Origin: Flavobacterium rivuli WB 3.3-2 = DSM 21788
GTDB lineage: Bacteria > Bacteroidota > Bacteroidia > Flavobacteriales > Flavobacteriaceae
Length of the DNA stretch: 53,815 bases
Assembly (NCBI RefSeq): GCF_000378485.1
Contig: NZ_KB899975.1
Coordinates: 1-53,815, forward strand
Direction of reading: 5' to 3'
The translations under genes were made by a program, and so were the position numbers. How positions within the stretch are numbered: position 1 is the first letter of the stretch; the number at the start of each line of letters is the position of its first letter. The notes below the pieces were generated by a model. That model did not search any database. It saw only the letters and a program-made list of their open reading frames with translations, and was not told the origin of the DNA. This document shows, one piece after another, positions 7,611 through 16,298 of this stretch.

Positions 7611-8186
7611 CTATATACCAAGTTGTTTTAATACTTCAGCACCAAACATCTTTTCCATAAGCTTACCTCCCGCCCTGTTCATGTATTTCCACTGATTTTT
7701 TGTAATCTTATCAGATGCAAAAACTACATCGGCACGCTTTTTTATTATAAATGAATTAGACTTGGCTTCAAAAGTTATATCATTGGTTTGCATGGCTTTC
7801 TTAAAGTTCTCTATCATCTCCTTGCTTTCAGGATCGCCTACAGGATCTTTAAATGTCATTTTCATAACAAGGTCATGCTTTACAAGGCAATATTGTCCAT
7901 CACCTATTTTTTTTATAGGTCCGTACTCAAATTTCGGGTCGGCTTTAAGAAGCATAAGGCTGTAGCCATCGCCATTAAGCATGTTCTTTAAGCTCTCCAT
8001 CATTTTATCTTTAGGCAATACCTCAAAAATTTTAGGATATGTACCATTGGCCACCGCTTCATAATTTCCCGCAACAGTATTATTGTACATAGAAAGGGCG
8101 GTAGCTTCGAGCGATTGTTTATCCTGAGCAACAACTGTAAAAGTGGATGCAACCATAAATGCGATAAGCAAAAAATGTTTTTTCAT
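7611..8186 (-). CDS. Secreted protein, first of a paralogous pair
   Basis: A 191-residue protein with a signal peptide (MKKHFLLIAFMVASTFTVVA, cleaved before QD). The mature part is a mixed alpha/beta sequence with IKKIGDGQYCLVKHDL in the middle and SNSFIIKKRADV towards the end, matching NTFLVKRRMEL in the downstream paralogue. No known family is recognised. It is the first gene of a two-gene operon, with a promoter candidate at 8231-8238 that sits against the secA terminator. The end QLGI is shared with the partner (QLGL). Confidence 0.75.
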   Translation of the reverse strand: MKKHFLLIAFMVASTFTVVAQDKQSLEATALSMYNNTVAGNYEAVANGTYPKIFEVLPKDKMMESLKNMLNGDGYSLMLLKADPKFEYGPIKKIGDGQYCLVKHDLVMKMTFKDPVGDPESKEMIENFKKAMQTNDITFEAKSNSFIIKKRADVVFASDKITKNQWKYMNRAGGKLMEKMFGAEVLKQLGI

Positions 8187-8230
8187 AATCTAAAGTCTTG
8201 TTCTTATATACAGCATAGCAAATGCCGAAC

Positions 8231-8259
8231 CAAATTTATAAAAAAATCCCCCCGCAATG
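8231..8259 (-). promoter_or_regulatory. Promoter candidate for the 7062-8186 operon
   Basis: On the minus strand TAAATTTG (8231-8238) fits the Bacteroidota -7 box TAnnTTTG, with a TTG 16 bases upstream (slightly short for the -33 element). The -33 part falls within the secA terminator hairpin, so the two signals overlap. Confidence 0.4.
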
Positions 8260-8267
8260 CGGAGGGA
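8241..8267 (-). terminator. secA terminator
   Basis: A 9-bp stem (8247-8255 with 8259-8267) with a 3-base loop, followed on the minus strand by a run of Ts. One pair is G-U on the minus strand. It sits about 20 bases after the secA stop codon. Confidence 0.85.
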
Positions 8268-8288
8268 TAAGGTATTATATGGCATAAA

Positions 8289-11200
8289 TTACTCCTCGTG
8301 GGTAATTATCCACTCGCCGGTAGCTAAAAGGCCTTCGGCTTTTTTAAATTTCATTGTTTCGCTTTTGCCACTCATAACATGTTTAAGCATTACCGTGTCA
8401 TTACGGTTAATTTTTGGAGCATCCCTTGTTATGGTTTCTGTAACCGCAGGGCGTGACTGGCTTTGTTCAGATACCTCACGGGCTGCAGCAGCCATCTCAT
8501 CGGTATTTAAAACTTCGGCCTTGGCCTCAATATATTGCTCCTGCTGGCGCGCCGGCTGCCTTGCTTCCTGAATGGCATCAGGGTTTTGCGATGGTAAATC
8601 GGCTTTGAACAAGAATGATATTACCTCTTTATTAATGTCATTCATTGTTTTTTCAAACAGGTTGAATGCTTCAAATTTATAAATTAGTAACGGGTCTTTT
8701 TGCTCATGTACTGCAAGCTGAACAGATTGTTTTAGCTCATCCATTTTGCGAAGGTGCTTTTTCCAGGCCTCATCTACAATGGCAAGTGTAATGTTCTTTT
8801 CAAAATCTGTTATAAGCGACTGCCCTTGTGTAGCATACGCTTTTTCAAGATCTGTAACTACATTTAATGATTTAATACCATCTGTAAACGGTACAACAAT
8901 ACGCTCATATTGGCCATTATTGTTTTCATATACATTTTTAATAACCACAAATGCCTCGCCGGCGTTGCGCTCATTACGTTGTGTATAAGTATCTAAAACA
9001 GCTTTATATATTTTACCTGTAAACTCCCTTTCAGGCAGTTTTGCAAAATCGGCTTCGCTAAGCGGAGAACTTATAGAGAAGGTACGGATAAGCTCAAACT
9101 CAAAATTCTTAAAGTTGTTTGCTGCTTTGTTATCCCTTACAATAAGCTCTACAGTATCATACATCATGTTAGCTAAGTCTACCTTAAGGCGCTCGCCATG
9201 CAGTGCATGCTTCCTGCGTTTATAAACCACTTCACGCTGTGCGTTCATAACATCATCATACTCAAGCAAACGCTTACGTACACCAAAGTTATTTTCCTCC
9301 ACTTTTTTCTGTGCACGCTCTATAGATTTTGTCATCATAGAGTGCTGTATAACCTCACCCTCTTTAAGGCCCATACGGTCCATTACTTTAGCAACCCTTT
9401 CAGAACCAAATAAACGCATAAGGTTATCCTCAAGAGACACATAGAACTGAGAGCTACCAGGATCTCCCTGACGGCCTGCACGGCCCCGCAGCTGCCTGTC
9501 TACACGGCGTGAGTCATGGCGCTCTGTACCTATAATGGCAAGCCCGCCTGCAGCTTTAACCTCTGCAGTAAGCTTAATATCGGTACCACGGCCAGCCATG
9601 TTGGTTGCTATGGTTACCACTCCCGGCTTACCGGCTTCGGCAACAATGTCGGCCTCTTTTTTGTGTAATTTCGCGTTCAGTACGTTATGCGGCACATTCC
9701 TCATTTTAAGCATTCGGCTTAATAACTCCGATATCTCTACCGATGTTGTACCAATAAGTACCGGCCTTCCTGCTTTAGATAATTCAGATACGTCCTCAAT
9801 AACCGCATTGAATTTTTCGCGCATTGTTTTGTAAATAAGGTCATGGTGATCCTTACGGGCCATACCCCTGTTTGTAGGTATCTCTACCACATCCAGTTTA
9901 TAAATTTCCCAGAACTCACCCGCCTCTGTTACCGCAGTACCGGTCATACCCGATAGCTTGCTGTACATCCTGAAGTAGTTTTGCAATGTAATAGTAGCAA
10001 ATGTTTGTGTAGCAGCCTCTATTTTAACGTTCTCTTTAGCCTCAATAGCCTGGTGTAAACCATCGCTATAACGGCGGCCATCCATAATACGGCCTGTTTG
10101 CTCGTCTACGATCATGATCTTGTTCTCCATGATAACATACTCCACATCTTTCTCAAAAAGCGTGTATGCCTTTAAAAGCTGTGTAAGTGTGTGTATACGC
10201 TCACTTTTTATAGAGAAATCTTTAAACAGGGTATCTTTAACCTCTGCCTCTTCTTCTTTAGGAAGTTTTTTCTTTTCAATGTTGGCAATCTCCGTACCAA
10301 TATCCGGAAGAACAAAGAAATCACTATCAGTATCCTGAGAAAGGAATTTGATACCGTTATCTGTAAGTTCTACCTGGTTGTTTTTTTCTTCTATAACAAA
10401 GTATAAAGCCTCGTCTACCTTATGCATGTCGCGATTGTTATCGGCCATGTACTGGTTTTCTGTTTTTTGTAGCAATTGCTTAACACCTTCCTCACTAAGG
10501 AATTTAATAAGCGCTTTGTTCTTTGGCAAACCGCGGTGTACCCTTAGTAAAAGGAAACCTGCTTCTTTAGTTTTGCCTTCTTTTAATAGTTTTTTAGATT
10601 CTGCCAAAACACCATTAAGCAACGTACGCTGTAAACCTACAAGGTGGTCTACCTTTGGCTTAAGCTCATTAAACTCATGGCGGTCTCCCTGAGGAACCGG
10701 GCCGGAGATGATAAGCGGCGTACGGGCATCATCTACCAATACTGAATCGACCTCATCTACAATAGCATAGTTATGCTTGCGCTGTACTAAATCGTTTGGC
10801 GAATGTGCCATGTTATCCCTTAGGTAGTCAAAACCAAATTCGTTATTGGTACCATAAGTAATATCTGCGGCATAAGCGGCACGCCTTGCATCGCTGTTAG
10901 GCTGGTGGTTGTCTATACAGTCTACCGTTATACCGTGAAATTCGAATAACGGGGCTTTCCATGTACTATCCCTTTTAGCAAGGTAATCATTCACGGTTAC
11001 AAGGTGCACACCGTTACCGGTAAGTGCGTTAAGGTAAAGTGGCAGGGTAGCCACAAGGGTTTTACCCTCACCTGTTTGCATCTCTGCAATTTTACCCTGG
11101 TGCAATACGATACCGCCTATAAGCTGTACATCGTAGTGTATCATATCCCAGGTAATTTCTTTACCGGCTGCGCTCCATGAGTTAGCCCATGTAGAGGTAT

Positions 11201-11654
11201 CGCCCGCTATGGTAATATATGGTTTAGTTCCCGAAAGCTCCCTGTCTTTAGGGGTTGCAGTAACTGTAATGCTCGTGTTATCTTTAAAGCGGCGCGCAGT
11301 TTCCTTAACCACGGCAAATGCCTCCGGCAGGATATCCAGCAATGCTTTTTCAGAAAGGTCATAAGCTTCTTTTTCCAACGCATCTATAGATGCATAGATA
11401 TCCTCACGGGCATCTATATCGGCTGTTTTTTCTACCTCTTCAAGGTAAGAAGCTATTTTGGCGTCTTTTTCGGCACGGGCTTTACGAATGGTATCTTTAA
11501 AAAATACGGTCTTTTCCCTAAGCTCGTCGTGCGATAACTGCGTTAGGGCAGTCTCGTAAGACTTGATCTTGTTAACCAAAGGCTGTATAGACTTTACGTC
11601 TTTTTGCGACTTGTCGCCCACAAATGCCTTAAGTATGCTGTTTATTAAACTCAT
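8289..11654 (-). CDS. secA: Preprotein translocase ATPase SecA
   Basis: Drives proteins with signal peptides through the SecYEG channel by ATP hydrolysis. The 1121-residue protein is longer than E. coli SecA (901), as is normal in Bacteroidota. The DEAD motor has Walker A QTGEGKT at 193-199 and the DEVD box in VDEVDSVLVDDARTP near 300. The second helicase domain carries TNMAGRGTDIKL and QLRGRAGRQGDPG. An insertion with a charged helical stretch follows the DEVD region. The C-terminus (ending ATGEWIITHEE) lacks the Cys-rich zinc/SecB-binding motif. It is upstream of all the exported proteins here: the T9SS cargo of this window must pass through it first. Confidence 0.97.
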   Translation of the reverse strand: MSLINSILKAFVGDKSQKDVKSIQPLVNKIKSYETALTQLSHDELREKTVFFKDTIRKARAEKDAKIASYLEEVEKTADIDAREDIYASIDALEKEAYDLSEKALLDILPEAFAVVKETARRFKDNTSITVTATPKDRELSGTKPYITIAGDTSTWANSWSAAGKEITWDMIHYDVQLIGGIVLHQGKIAEMQTGEGKTLVATLPLYLNALTGNGVHLVTVNDYLAKRDSTWKAPLFEFHGITVDCIDNHQPNSDARRAAYAADITYGTNNEFGFDYLRDNMAHSPNDLVQRKHNYAIVDEVDSVLVDDARTPLIISGPVPQGDRHEFNELKPKVDHLVGLQRTLLNGVLAESKKLLKEGKTKEAGFLLLRVHRGLPKNKALIKFLSEEGVKQLLQKTENQYMADNNRDMHKVDEALYFVIEEKNNQVELTDNGIKFLSQDTDSDFFVLPDIGTEIANIEKKKLPKEEEAEVKDTLFKDFSIKSERIHTLTQLLKAYTLFEKDVEYVIMENKIMIVDEQTGRIMDGRRYSDGLHQAIEAKENVKIEAATQTFATITLQNYFRMYSKLSGMTGTAVTEAGEFWEIYKLDVVEIPTNRGMARKDHHDLIYKTMREKFNAVIEDVSELSKAGRPVLIGTTSVEISELLSRMLKMRNVPHNVLNAKLHKKEADIVAEAGKPGVVTIATNMAGRGTDIKLTAEVKAAGGLAIIGTERHDSRRVDRQLRGRAGRQGDPGSSQFYVSLEDNLMRLFGSERVAKVMDRMGLKEGEVIQHSMMTKSIERAQKKVEENNFGVRKRLLEYDDVMNAQREVVYKRRKHALHGERLKVDLANMMYDTVELIVRDNKAANNFKNFEFELIRTFSISSPLSEADFAKLPEREFTGKIYKAVLDTYTQRNERNAGEAFVVIKNVYENNNGQYERIVVPFTDGIKSLNVVTDLEKAYATQGQSLITDFEKNITLAIVDEAWKKHLRKMDELKQSVQLAVHEQKDPLLIYKFEAFNLFEKTMNDINKEVISFLFKADLPSQNPDAIQEARQPARQQEQYIEAKAEVLNTDEMAAAAREVSEQSQSRPAVTETITRDAPKINRNDTVMLKHVMSGKSETMKFKKAEGLLATGEWIITHEE

Positions 11655-11694
11655 TATATTTGTAATTACTTATATTTTATAATAATAACGCGCG

Positions 11695-11702
11695 CAAATT
11701 TA
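11695..11702 (-). promoter_or_regulatory. -7 box candidate for secA
   Basis: TAAATTTG on the minus strand matches TAnnTTTG and lies about 40 bases before the secA start, directly after the terminator of the preceding gene. No -33 TTG is seen at the right distance. Confidence 0.35.
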
Positions 11703-11705
11703 ACC

Positions 11706-11734
11706 AAAAAAAAAGCCTCCTGAAAGAGACTTTT
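11706..11734 (-). terminator. Terminator after the DUF2795 gene
   Basis: A 9-bp stem (11711-11719 with 11726-11734; one G-U pair on the minus strand), a 6-base loop and a T run of nine on the minus strand. It separates the DUF2795 gene from secA. Confidence 0.8.
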
Positions 11735-11753
11735 CAATTGATTTTATTTTTAC

Positions 11754-11975
11754 TTAGTATTCATCCTCGTTCCAAAGATAATCTTCGTCGGTTGGATAAT
11801 CCGGCCAAATCTCTTCCATCGACTCGTAGATCTCTCCCTCGTCTTCTATAGATTGCAGATTTTCTACTACTTCGAGCGGAGCTCCGGTCCTGATGGCGTA
11901 ATCAATCAGCTCATCTTTGGTAGCCGGCCACGGTGCATCACTTAAATAAGATGCTAATTCTAATGTCCAATACAT
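11754..11975 (-). CDS. DUF2795 family protein
   Basis: A 73-residue acidic cytoplasmic protein starting MYWTLELASYLSDAPWP. I recognise it as the small DUF2795 protein that is strongly conserved in flavobacteria, with ATKDELIDYAIRTGAP and the tail YPTDEDYLWNEDEY. The function is unknown. DUF2795 domains elsewhere have a helical fold, and the N-terminal half is compatible with that. The gene is followed by a strong terminator and is probably a single transcription unit. Confidence 0.85.
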   Translation of the reverse strand: MYWTLELASYLSDAPWPATKDELIDYAIRTGAPLEVVENLQSIEDEGEIYESMEEIWPDYPTDEDYLWNEDEY

Positions 11976-12167
11976 CTTTTAAACGATTAAAGTTTATGCA
12001 AAAATAAATTTTCTACTGAAATTGTCAAGTAAAAATTTGTTTATTTATTTAAAAAAGTTAAGAACGTGTTTTTCTTAGTCTTCAGTCGCAGTCGCAGTAT
12101 GCAGGTTAACTCCTGTAAATGCTACTCTTGTACCAACTTTAACTCTGTAATTTAGGCTGAAAAGAAA

Positions 12168-12202
12168 ATCTGAAATCTATACTCTTAAATCTGAAATCAG
12201 TA
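12168..12202. repeat. Heptamer repeat tract (5 units) over an ATR stop codon
   Basis: ATCTGAA, ATCTATA, CTCTTAA, ATCTGAA, ATCAGTA in tandem. The stop codon of the adenosyltransferase gene (12197-12199) lies in the last unit. Confidence 0.65.
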
Positions 12203-12769
12203 CTTTTCGGGTATCCATTTCACCTCATCGGCGTTTAAATCATGGGACAATTTCCGTGCCAAGACAAAAAGGTAGTCAGAAAGTCGGTTCAGGTAGGTTA
12301 AAACCATCTTATCGGTAGGTTCCAGTTCATGTAAATGCACTGCCAGGCGCTCTCCCCTGCGGCAAACACAGCGTGCAATATGACAGTATGACACCGTTGT
12401 GTGCCCACCCGGAAGCACAAAATGAGTCATAGGTTCGAGTTCGCTTTCCATACCGTCTATCTCGTTTTCAAGGAGTTCTACATCGGTATCGTTAATTTTA
12501 GGAATATTAAGGCGTTCTTTACCATTCTTTAAAACAGCCTTATCAGGCGCCGTTGCCAATATGGCACCTACTGTAAAGAGCCTGTCCTGTATTCTTTCGA
12601 GAATTTTTTTATAATCAGGGTTAATATCCTGGTCACGGATGAGGCCAATGTGCGAATTAAGTTCGTCTACCGTGCCGTAGCTCTCTATGCGTATGTGGTG
12701 TTTTGGCACACGTGTTCCCCCAAAAAGGGCTGTGGTACCTTTATCGCCGGTTTTTGTATATACTTTCAT
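12197..12769 (-). CDS. Cob(I)alamin adenosyltransferase, PduO type
   Basis: Transfers the adenosyl group of ATP to cob(I)alamin, giving adenosylcobalamin. The 190-residue protein has the PduO-type ATP site KVYTKTGDKGTTALFGG at residues 2-18, YGTVDELNSHIG near 31-42, and the helix motif RCVCRRGERLAV near 130-141. Length and order fit human MMAB and bacterial PduO. With MeaB at 26401-27489 it points to methylmalonyl-CoA mutase as the B12 user in this cell. No cobalamin riboswitch is visible. It is flanked by heptamer repeat tracts on both sides. Confidence 0.93.
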   Translation of the reverse strand: MKVYTKTGDKGTTALFGGTRVPKHHIRIESYGTVDELNSHIGLIRDQDINPDYKKILERIQDRLFTVGAILATAPDKAVLKNGKERLNIPKINDTDVELLENEIDGMESELEPMTHFVLPGGHTTVSYCHIARCVCRRGERLAVHLHELEPTDKMVLTYLNRLSDYLFVLARKLSHDLNADEVKWIPEKY

Positions 12770-12770
12770 G

Positions 12771-12812
12771 TGTTCAATTCAGATTTTAGATTTCAGAATT
12801 CAGAATTCAGAT
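12771..12812. repeat. Heptamer repeat tract (6 units)
   Basis: TGTTCAA, TTCAGAT, TTTAGAT, TTCAGAA, TTCAGAA, TTCAGAT in strict 7-base register, immediately upstream of the adenosyltransferase start codon. Confidence 0.75.
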
Positions 12813-13515
12813 CGAGCTTCACTCATATCTTGTCTCAAATTATTTTTTAGTTATCCCATAATGATAATTGATCCGTCATAATCCATATTCCATGCCTTTT
12901 TTCAAATATAAGTGCATTACCATAACCACAGTCGGGACAATGATAATCAACCTGAATAATTGCTTTGGTATGATTCGCCGAGATAAAAGGTTTGGAAAAT
13001 TCATAATATCCAAATCCAAAAAGTTCATCTCTTTTAGCAACGCTTCTTTTATGAATTGATTTTTCATCAAGCAAGACCATTTTATTATTTGAAACTAAGG
13101 ATTTATTTATAATAAGATTTTGCTTATTATTTATTTGTTGTAAAAAATATAAACTATCTCTTCTATTAAATGTTTTTTCTTTTTTATTACTCAGTCCTAT
13201 TATTTGAATTAAACTAAATTTATCTGCCAGATTCTGGATGATATAAGTGCTTTCCTGATGAGAGTTTCCAAGCCCTTCCTTTATTTCTTTAACAAATAGT
13301 ATCTTGTTAAAGGTTGAAAGCAAAAGAGAATTTGACGGTAGAGCTGGTAGCTCTTCCGCTTTTTGAGTAATTTCTTTTTTACACGACAAAAACAAAATTA
13401 ATGAGAATAGTAAGATATATTTCATTTATACTTAAGATTTAGATTTTCAATGTTATTTTTAAAAAAATCCAGATTTTTTTCGTTATGAGTGAAGCTCAAT
13501 CTGAATTCTGAAATC
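12789..13515. repeat. Inverted repeat pair flanking a lipoprotein gene
   Basis: The sequence at 12789-12826 is the reverse complement of 13485-13515, apart from one substitution and one extra heptamer unit. Each copy combines heptamer words with the specific 13-mer ATGAGTGAAGCTC (read on the plus strand in the right copy). Only the lipoprotein gene lies between them. Confidence 0.65.
12847..13425 (-). CDS. Hypothetical lipoprotein
   Basis: A 192-residue protein with a lipoprotein signal peptide: MKYILLFSLILFLSC, with the lipid-attached cysteine at 15, followed by KKE. No known domain is recognised. Near the C-terminus, YHCPDCGYGN holds a CxxC pair, which could bind metal or form a disulphide. 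The gene is visibly richer in A and T than its neighbours and is flanked by an inverted repeat pair (12789-12826 and 13485-13515). Together these suggest it arrived as a unit. The coding frame itself is intact. Confidence 0.7.
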   Translation of the reverse strand: MKYILLFSLILFLSCKKEITQKAEELPALPSNSLLLSTFNKILFVKEIKEGLGNSHQESTYIIQNLADKFSLIQIIGLSNKKEKTFNRRDSLYFLQQINNKQNLIINKSLVSNNKMVLLDEKSIHKRSVAKRDELFGFGYYEFSKPFISANHTKAIIQVDYHCPDCGYGNALIFEKRHGIWIMTDQLSLWDN

Positions 13516-13532
13516 ATAATCTGAAATTCTAT
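13499..13532. repeat. Heptamer repeat tract over the ABC ATPase stop codon
   Basis: ATCTGAA, TTCTGAA, a 6-base unit ATCATA, ATCTGAA, ATTCTAT. The stop codon of the ATPase gene (13529-13531) is in the last unit. Confidence 0.65.
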
Positions 13533-14230
13533 TTCTTAGGATTTAAATTCACATTATCACTTTCTATAACGCCATCGCGCAGGCGGATAACCCTGTGGGC
13601 ATATTCGGCAATATCTTCTTCGTGGGTTACCAGGATTACGGTATTACCGTTAGAGTGAATTTCATTAAACAAACCCATAATCTCTACCGATGTTTTACTG
13701 TCCAGGTTACCCGTAGGCTCATCGGCAAGAATTATAGACGGATGGTTAACCAGTGCTCTTGCTACAGCTACCCTTTGGCGCTGCCCACCAGATAGCTGGT
13801 TGGGTTTATGGTCCATCCTGTCTTCCAGGCCTACCTGTGTGAGTACTTTTGTGGCACGTGCATTACGCTCGGGCTTTTTAAACCCGGCGTAAACCATAGG
13901 CAGGGCAACATTATCTAACGCGGTGGTGCGGGGTAAAAGGTTAAACGTCTGGAAAACGAAGCCTATCTCTTTATTTCTTATTTCCGCAAGTTCGTCGTCT
14001 TTCATACTGCTCACGTCTTTGCCGTTAAGGATGTAAGAGCCGGATGTTGGGGTATCTAAACAGCCCAAAAGGTTCATGAGCGTACTCTTGCCCGAACCTG
14101 ATGGCCCCATGAGTGCCACATATTCGCCTTTGTTTATAGTAAGGTTAATGCCTTTAAGCACTTTTACAACTTCGCTGCCTAACAAAAAGTTACGGGTTAT
14201 ACCTTTTATCTCAATTATTGCTTGTGCCAT
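13529..14230 (-). CDS. ABC transporter ATP-binding protein, LolD/MacB type
   Basis: A 233-residue cytoplasmic ATPase that powers a MacB/FtsX-type permease. It has Walker A GPSGSGKST at 42-50, the Q-loop in FVFQTFNLLP at 91-100, the signature LSGGQRQRVAVARAL at 146-160, Walker B IILADEPTG at 166-174 and a switch His in VILVTHEE near 206. The ATG at 14230 is chosen because MAQAIIEIKGI is the normal start; an upstream ATG at 14326 would add 32 unrelated residues. No permease is adjacent. The permease at 2207-3451 is of the right type, but pairing is only a suggestion. Confidence 0.92.
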   Translation of the reverse strand: MAQAIIEIKGITRNFLLGSEVVKVLKGINLTINKGEYVALMGPSGSGKSTLMNLLGCLDTPTSGSYILNGKDVSSMKDDELAEIRNKEIGFVFQTFNLLPRTTALDNVALPMVYAGFKKPERNARATKVLTQVGLEDRMDHKPNQLSGGQRQRVAVARALVNHPSIILADEPTGNLDSKTSVEIMGLFNEIHSNGNTVILVTHEEDIAEYAHRVIRLRDGVIESDNVNLNPKK

Positions 14231-14374
14231 ATTTATTGTTTGGAAGCATAAAAGTACTAAAAATATATGAGCGGTGCTGCATGGTAAAAAGTGCAGGCAT
14301 TTTAACAAATATTTTTGAGAGCCCACTTTACAAAGTGATGTTTATGTATATTTACCACTGCAAACCAATACTTT

Positions 14375-15556
14375 ATGGATACCATTACAAAACGAATACA
14401 GGTTATAGATGTAGTGCGCGGTATAATTATGGCGCTCATGGCGTTAGACCATACCCGCGATTATTTTCATATTGATGCCATGACGCAGGACCCTACCAAT
14501 ATGGCTACCACTACCCCGCTACTGTTTTTTACACGATGGATTACCCATTATTGCGCACCCACTTTTGTTTTCCTCTCCGGCACATCTATTTATTTACAGA
14601 GCCTGCGCAAGACAAAAAAAGAGTTGGCATGGTTTCTTTTTACCCGCGGTTTGTGGCTTGTAATTGCAGAGTTAACCATTGTAGGCTTTGGGTGGAGCTT
14701 CGACCCGTTTTTCAGGTTTTTCTTCCTGCAGGTTATGTGGGCTATTGGCTGTAGCATGATCATTTTATCAGGATTGATATTTTTTAACTATTGGGTATTA
14801 GCGGTTGCTGGGGTTGTTATAACACTTACCCACAACCTTATGGATTACACCTTTATATCTGACCCTGAGATGAGGACAGCGCTAAACGTTTTCCTTATAA
14901 CAGATTTTAAAGTATACAGCCTGCTGGGTACAAAAATAATGATTGCTTATGCCGTATTGCCGTGGACGGGTATTATGCTGCTTGGCTATGCTGCCGGCCA
15001 CTGGTACAACACTAAAGTGTATACGCCTGTGCAACGCCGCAAATTTCTTGTTACTACCGGATGTGCACTTATTGGCTTATTTATTATCCTGAGGCTTGTA
15101 AATAGCTATGGTGACTTTAAGCCGTGGCAACACCAAGCGAGTGAAGTATATACTTTTATGTCGTTCTTAAACGTTACTAAATATCCGCCATCGCTTATGT
15201 ATGCCTGTATGACGCTTGGGCCTGCTTTATTGCTGCTTGCCGTATTAGAACCTGTACATAGCCGATTTACAACTATTATGAACACCTTTGGCCGTGTGCC
15301 GTTCTTTTACTATTTACTGCATGTATATGTAATTCACTTTTTATGCGTGGGGCTGTATTTTATAGAAGGCTTTACGTTTAACGACCTGTTTACAAAACCC
15401 ATGGCGTTTGGCTTTAGGCCGGAGGAAGGTTTTGGGCTACCGTTGGGTTACATCTACCCGCTATGGATATTGGTACTGATACTTTGCTACTACCCAAGCC
15501 GATGGTATGACAACTATAAAAGCATTCACAATAAATGGTGGCTGGGGTATATTTAA
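14375..15556 (+). CDS. DUF1624-like membrane acyltransferase
   Basis: A 393-residue protein with about ten membrane segments. The start RIQVIDVVRGIIMALMALDHTRDYFH, with the conserved RG and the DH pair, is typical of the DUF1624 / heparan-alpha-glucosaminide N-acetyltransferase catalytic family. THYCAPTFVFLSGTS at about 53-67 is a second family block. Members are thought to pass acyl groups across the inner membrane to sugars or similar acceptors; the acceptor here is unknown. It is transcribed divergently from the ABC ATPase gene. No terminator follows directly, but the palindromic element at 15624-15754 could serve. Confidence 0.82.
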   Translation: MDTITKRIQVIDVVRGIIMALMALDHTRDYFHIDAMTQDPTNMATTTPLLFFTRWITHYCAPTFVFLSGTSIYLQSLRKTKKELAWFLFTRGLWLVIAELTIVGFGWSFDPFFRFFFLQVMWAIGCSMIILSGLIFFNYWVLAVAGVVITLTHNLMDYTFISDPEMRTALNVFLITDFKVYSLLGTKIMIAYAVLPWTGIMLLGYAAGHWYNTKVYTPVQRRKFLVTTGCALIGLFIILRLVNSYGDFKPWQHQASEVYTFMSFLNVTKYPPSLMYACMTLGPALLLLAVLEPVHSRFTTIMNTFGRVPFFYYLLHVYVIHFLCVGLYFIEGFTFNDLFTKPMAFGFRPEEGFGLPLGYIYPLWILVLILCYYPSRWYDNYKSIHNKWWLGYI

Positions 15557-15859
15557 ATGTTTTTTCGCCAAGAATTACACCAATTTATCAATACATTCAA
15601 GACTAATTTATTTACTATTTAATGTCACGCAAAGGCGCCAAGACGCAAAGCCGGGTTACGCACTCCTATGCATCAGGCGACTGTTAAGTCGCCAAGCCTT
15701 GCGACTTAACAGTCGCTGTATGGAAACCTAATTTACCATACCGCTTTGCGTGACGAATTATTTAAGCTGGTTTACACAAATAACTGGTATTACAACTATT
15801 TTAAAAACGGATAATTTAAAAATATAATTGATGTAATTCGTGAAATTTTTGGTTCAATT
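15557..15859. other. Intergenic region with palindromic element
   Basis: About 300 bases between two convergent genes. It holds copy 1 of the nested palindrome element (15624-15754). The flanks contain words such as ATTACAC.AATT and ATGTAATTCGTGAA, which look like degenerate repeat debris. No open frame is credible. Confidence 0.5.
15624..15754. repeat. Nested palindrome element, copy 1 (degenerate)
   Basis: The outer ends GTCACGCAAAG (15624-15634) and CTTTGCGTGAC (15744-15754) are perfect inverted repeats. The core has GCGACTGTTAAGTCGC (15677-15692) and its exact reverse complement (15701-15716), 8 bases apart; each arm is itself a smaller dyad (GCGACT/AGTCGC). Compared with copy 2 at 18255-18402, the right outer arm is shortened. 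Confidence 0.8.
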
Positions 15860-16165
15860 TTACGACCGGAAAAGAAAACCAAGCCCTAACGACTTCAGCA
15901 TTTTCTTTTCGAATGCCCAAAAGAATTTAAATTCGCCCGAAATAAAGCCAAATGTTACAAGCAACACCTGATATATGGGAAAAATAAGAATAATGTAAAG
16001 TGGATAGTATAGCCAAAGCGAGATTGTATCTTTGCTTAATCCCATCCAGGCAAGTACGGGTTTAGACAAATAAGCCGAAGTAGAACCTGTAACGGCAAAT
16101 ACAATAAATATAACTACCAGTTGGTAATTGTATGTTATGCCCCAGCGTTCCTTAAATTTTTTCAT
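15860..16165 (-). CDS. Small membrane protein, DUF6787-like
   Basis: A 101-residue protein with two membrane segments (about 15-35 and 48-75), starting MKKFKERWGITYNYQLVVIF and ending with the basic stretch FEKKMLKSLGLGFLF. It matches my memory of the DUF6787 family of small flavobacterial membrane proteins (FKFFW.FEKKML). The function is unknown. It runs convergently with the DUF1624-like gene. Confidence 0.65.
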   Translation of the reverse strand: MKKFKERWGITYNYQLVVIFIVFAVTGSTSAYLSKPVLAWMGLSKDTISLWLYYPLYIILIFPIYQVLLVTFGFISGEFKFFWAFEKKMLKSLGLGFLFRS

Positions 16166-16298
16166 TGATTTGCCAAAGCGGCAAATATACCTGATTTAAT
16201 GTTGTGGTACAACTTCATTTTGCCATTTAACTACAGCATTTATCAAAAATAAGAATGCTCTTTTTGGCACATTTTTATTTTACTTTTGATCGGAAGTC

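Noticed and set aside
14231..14326. Upstream start for the ABC ATPase
   Set aside because: The extra 32 residues are cysteine-rich and unlike the family; MAQAIIEIKG is the usual beginning.
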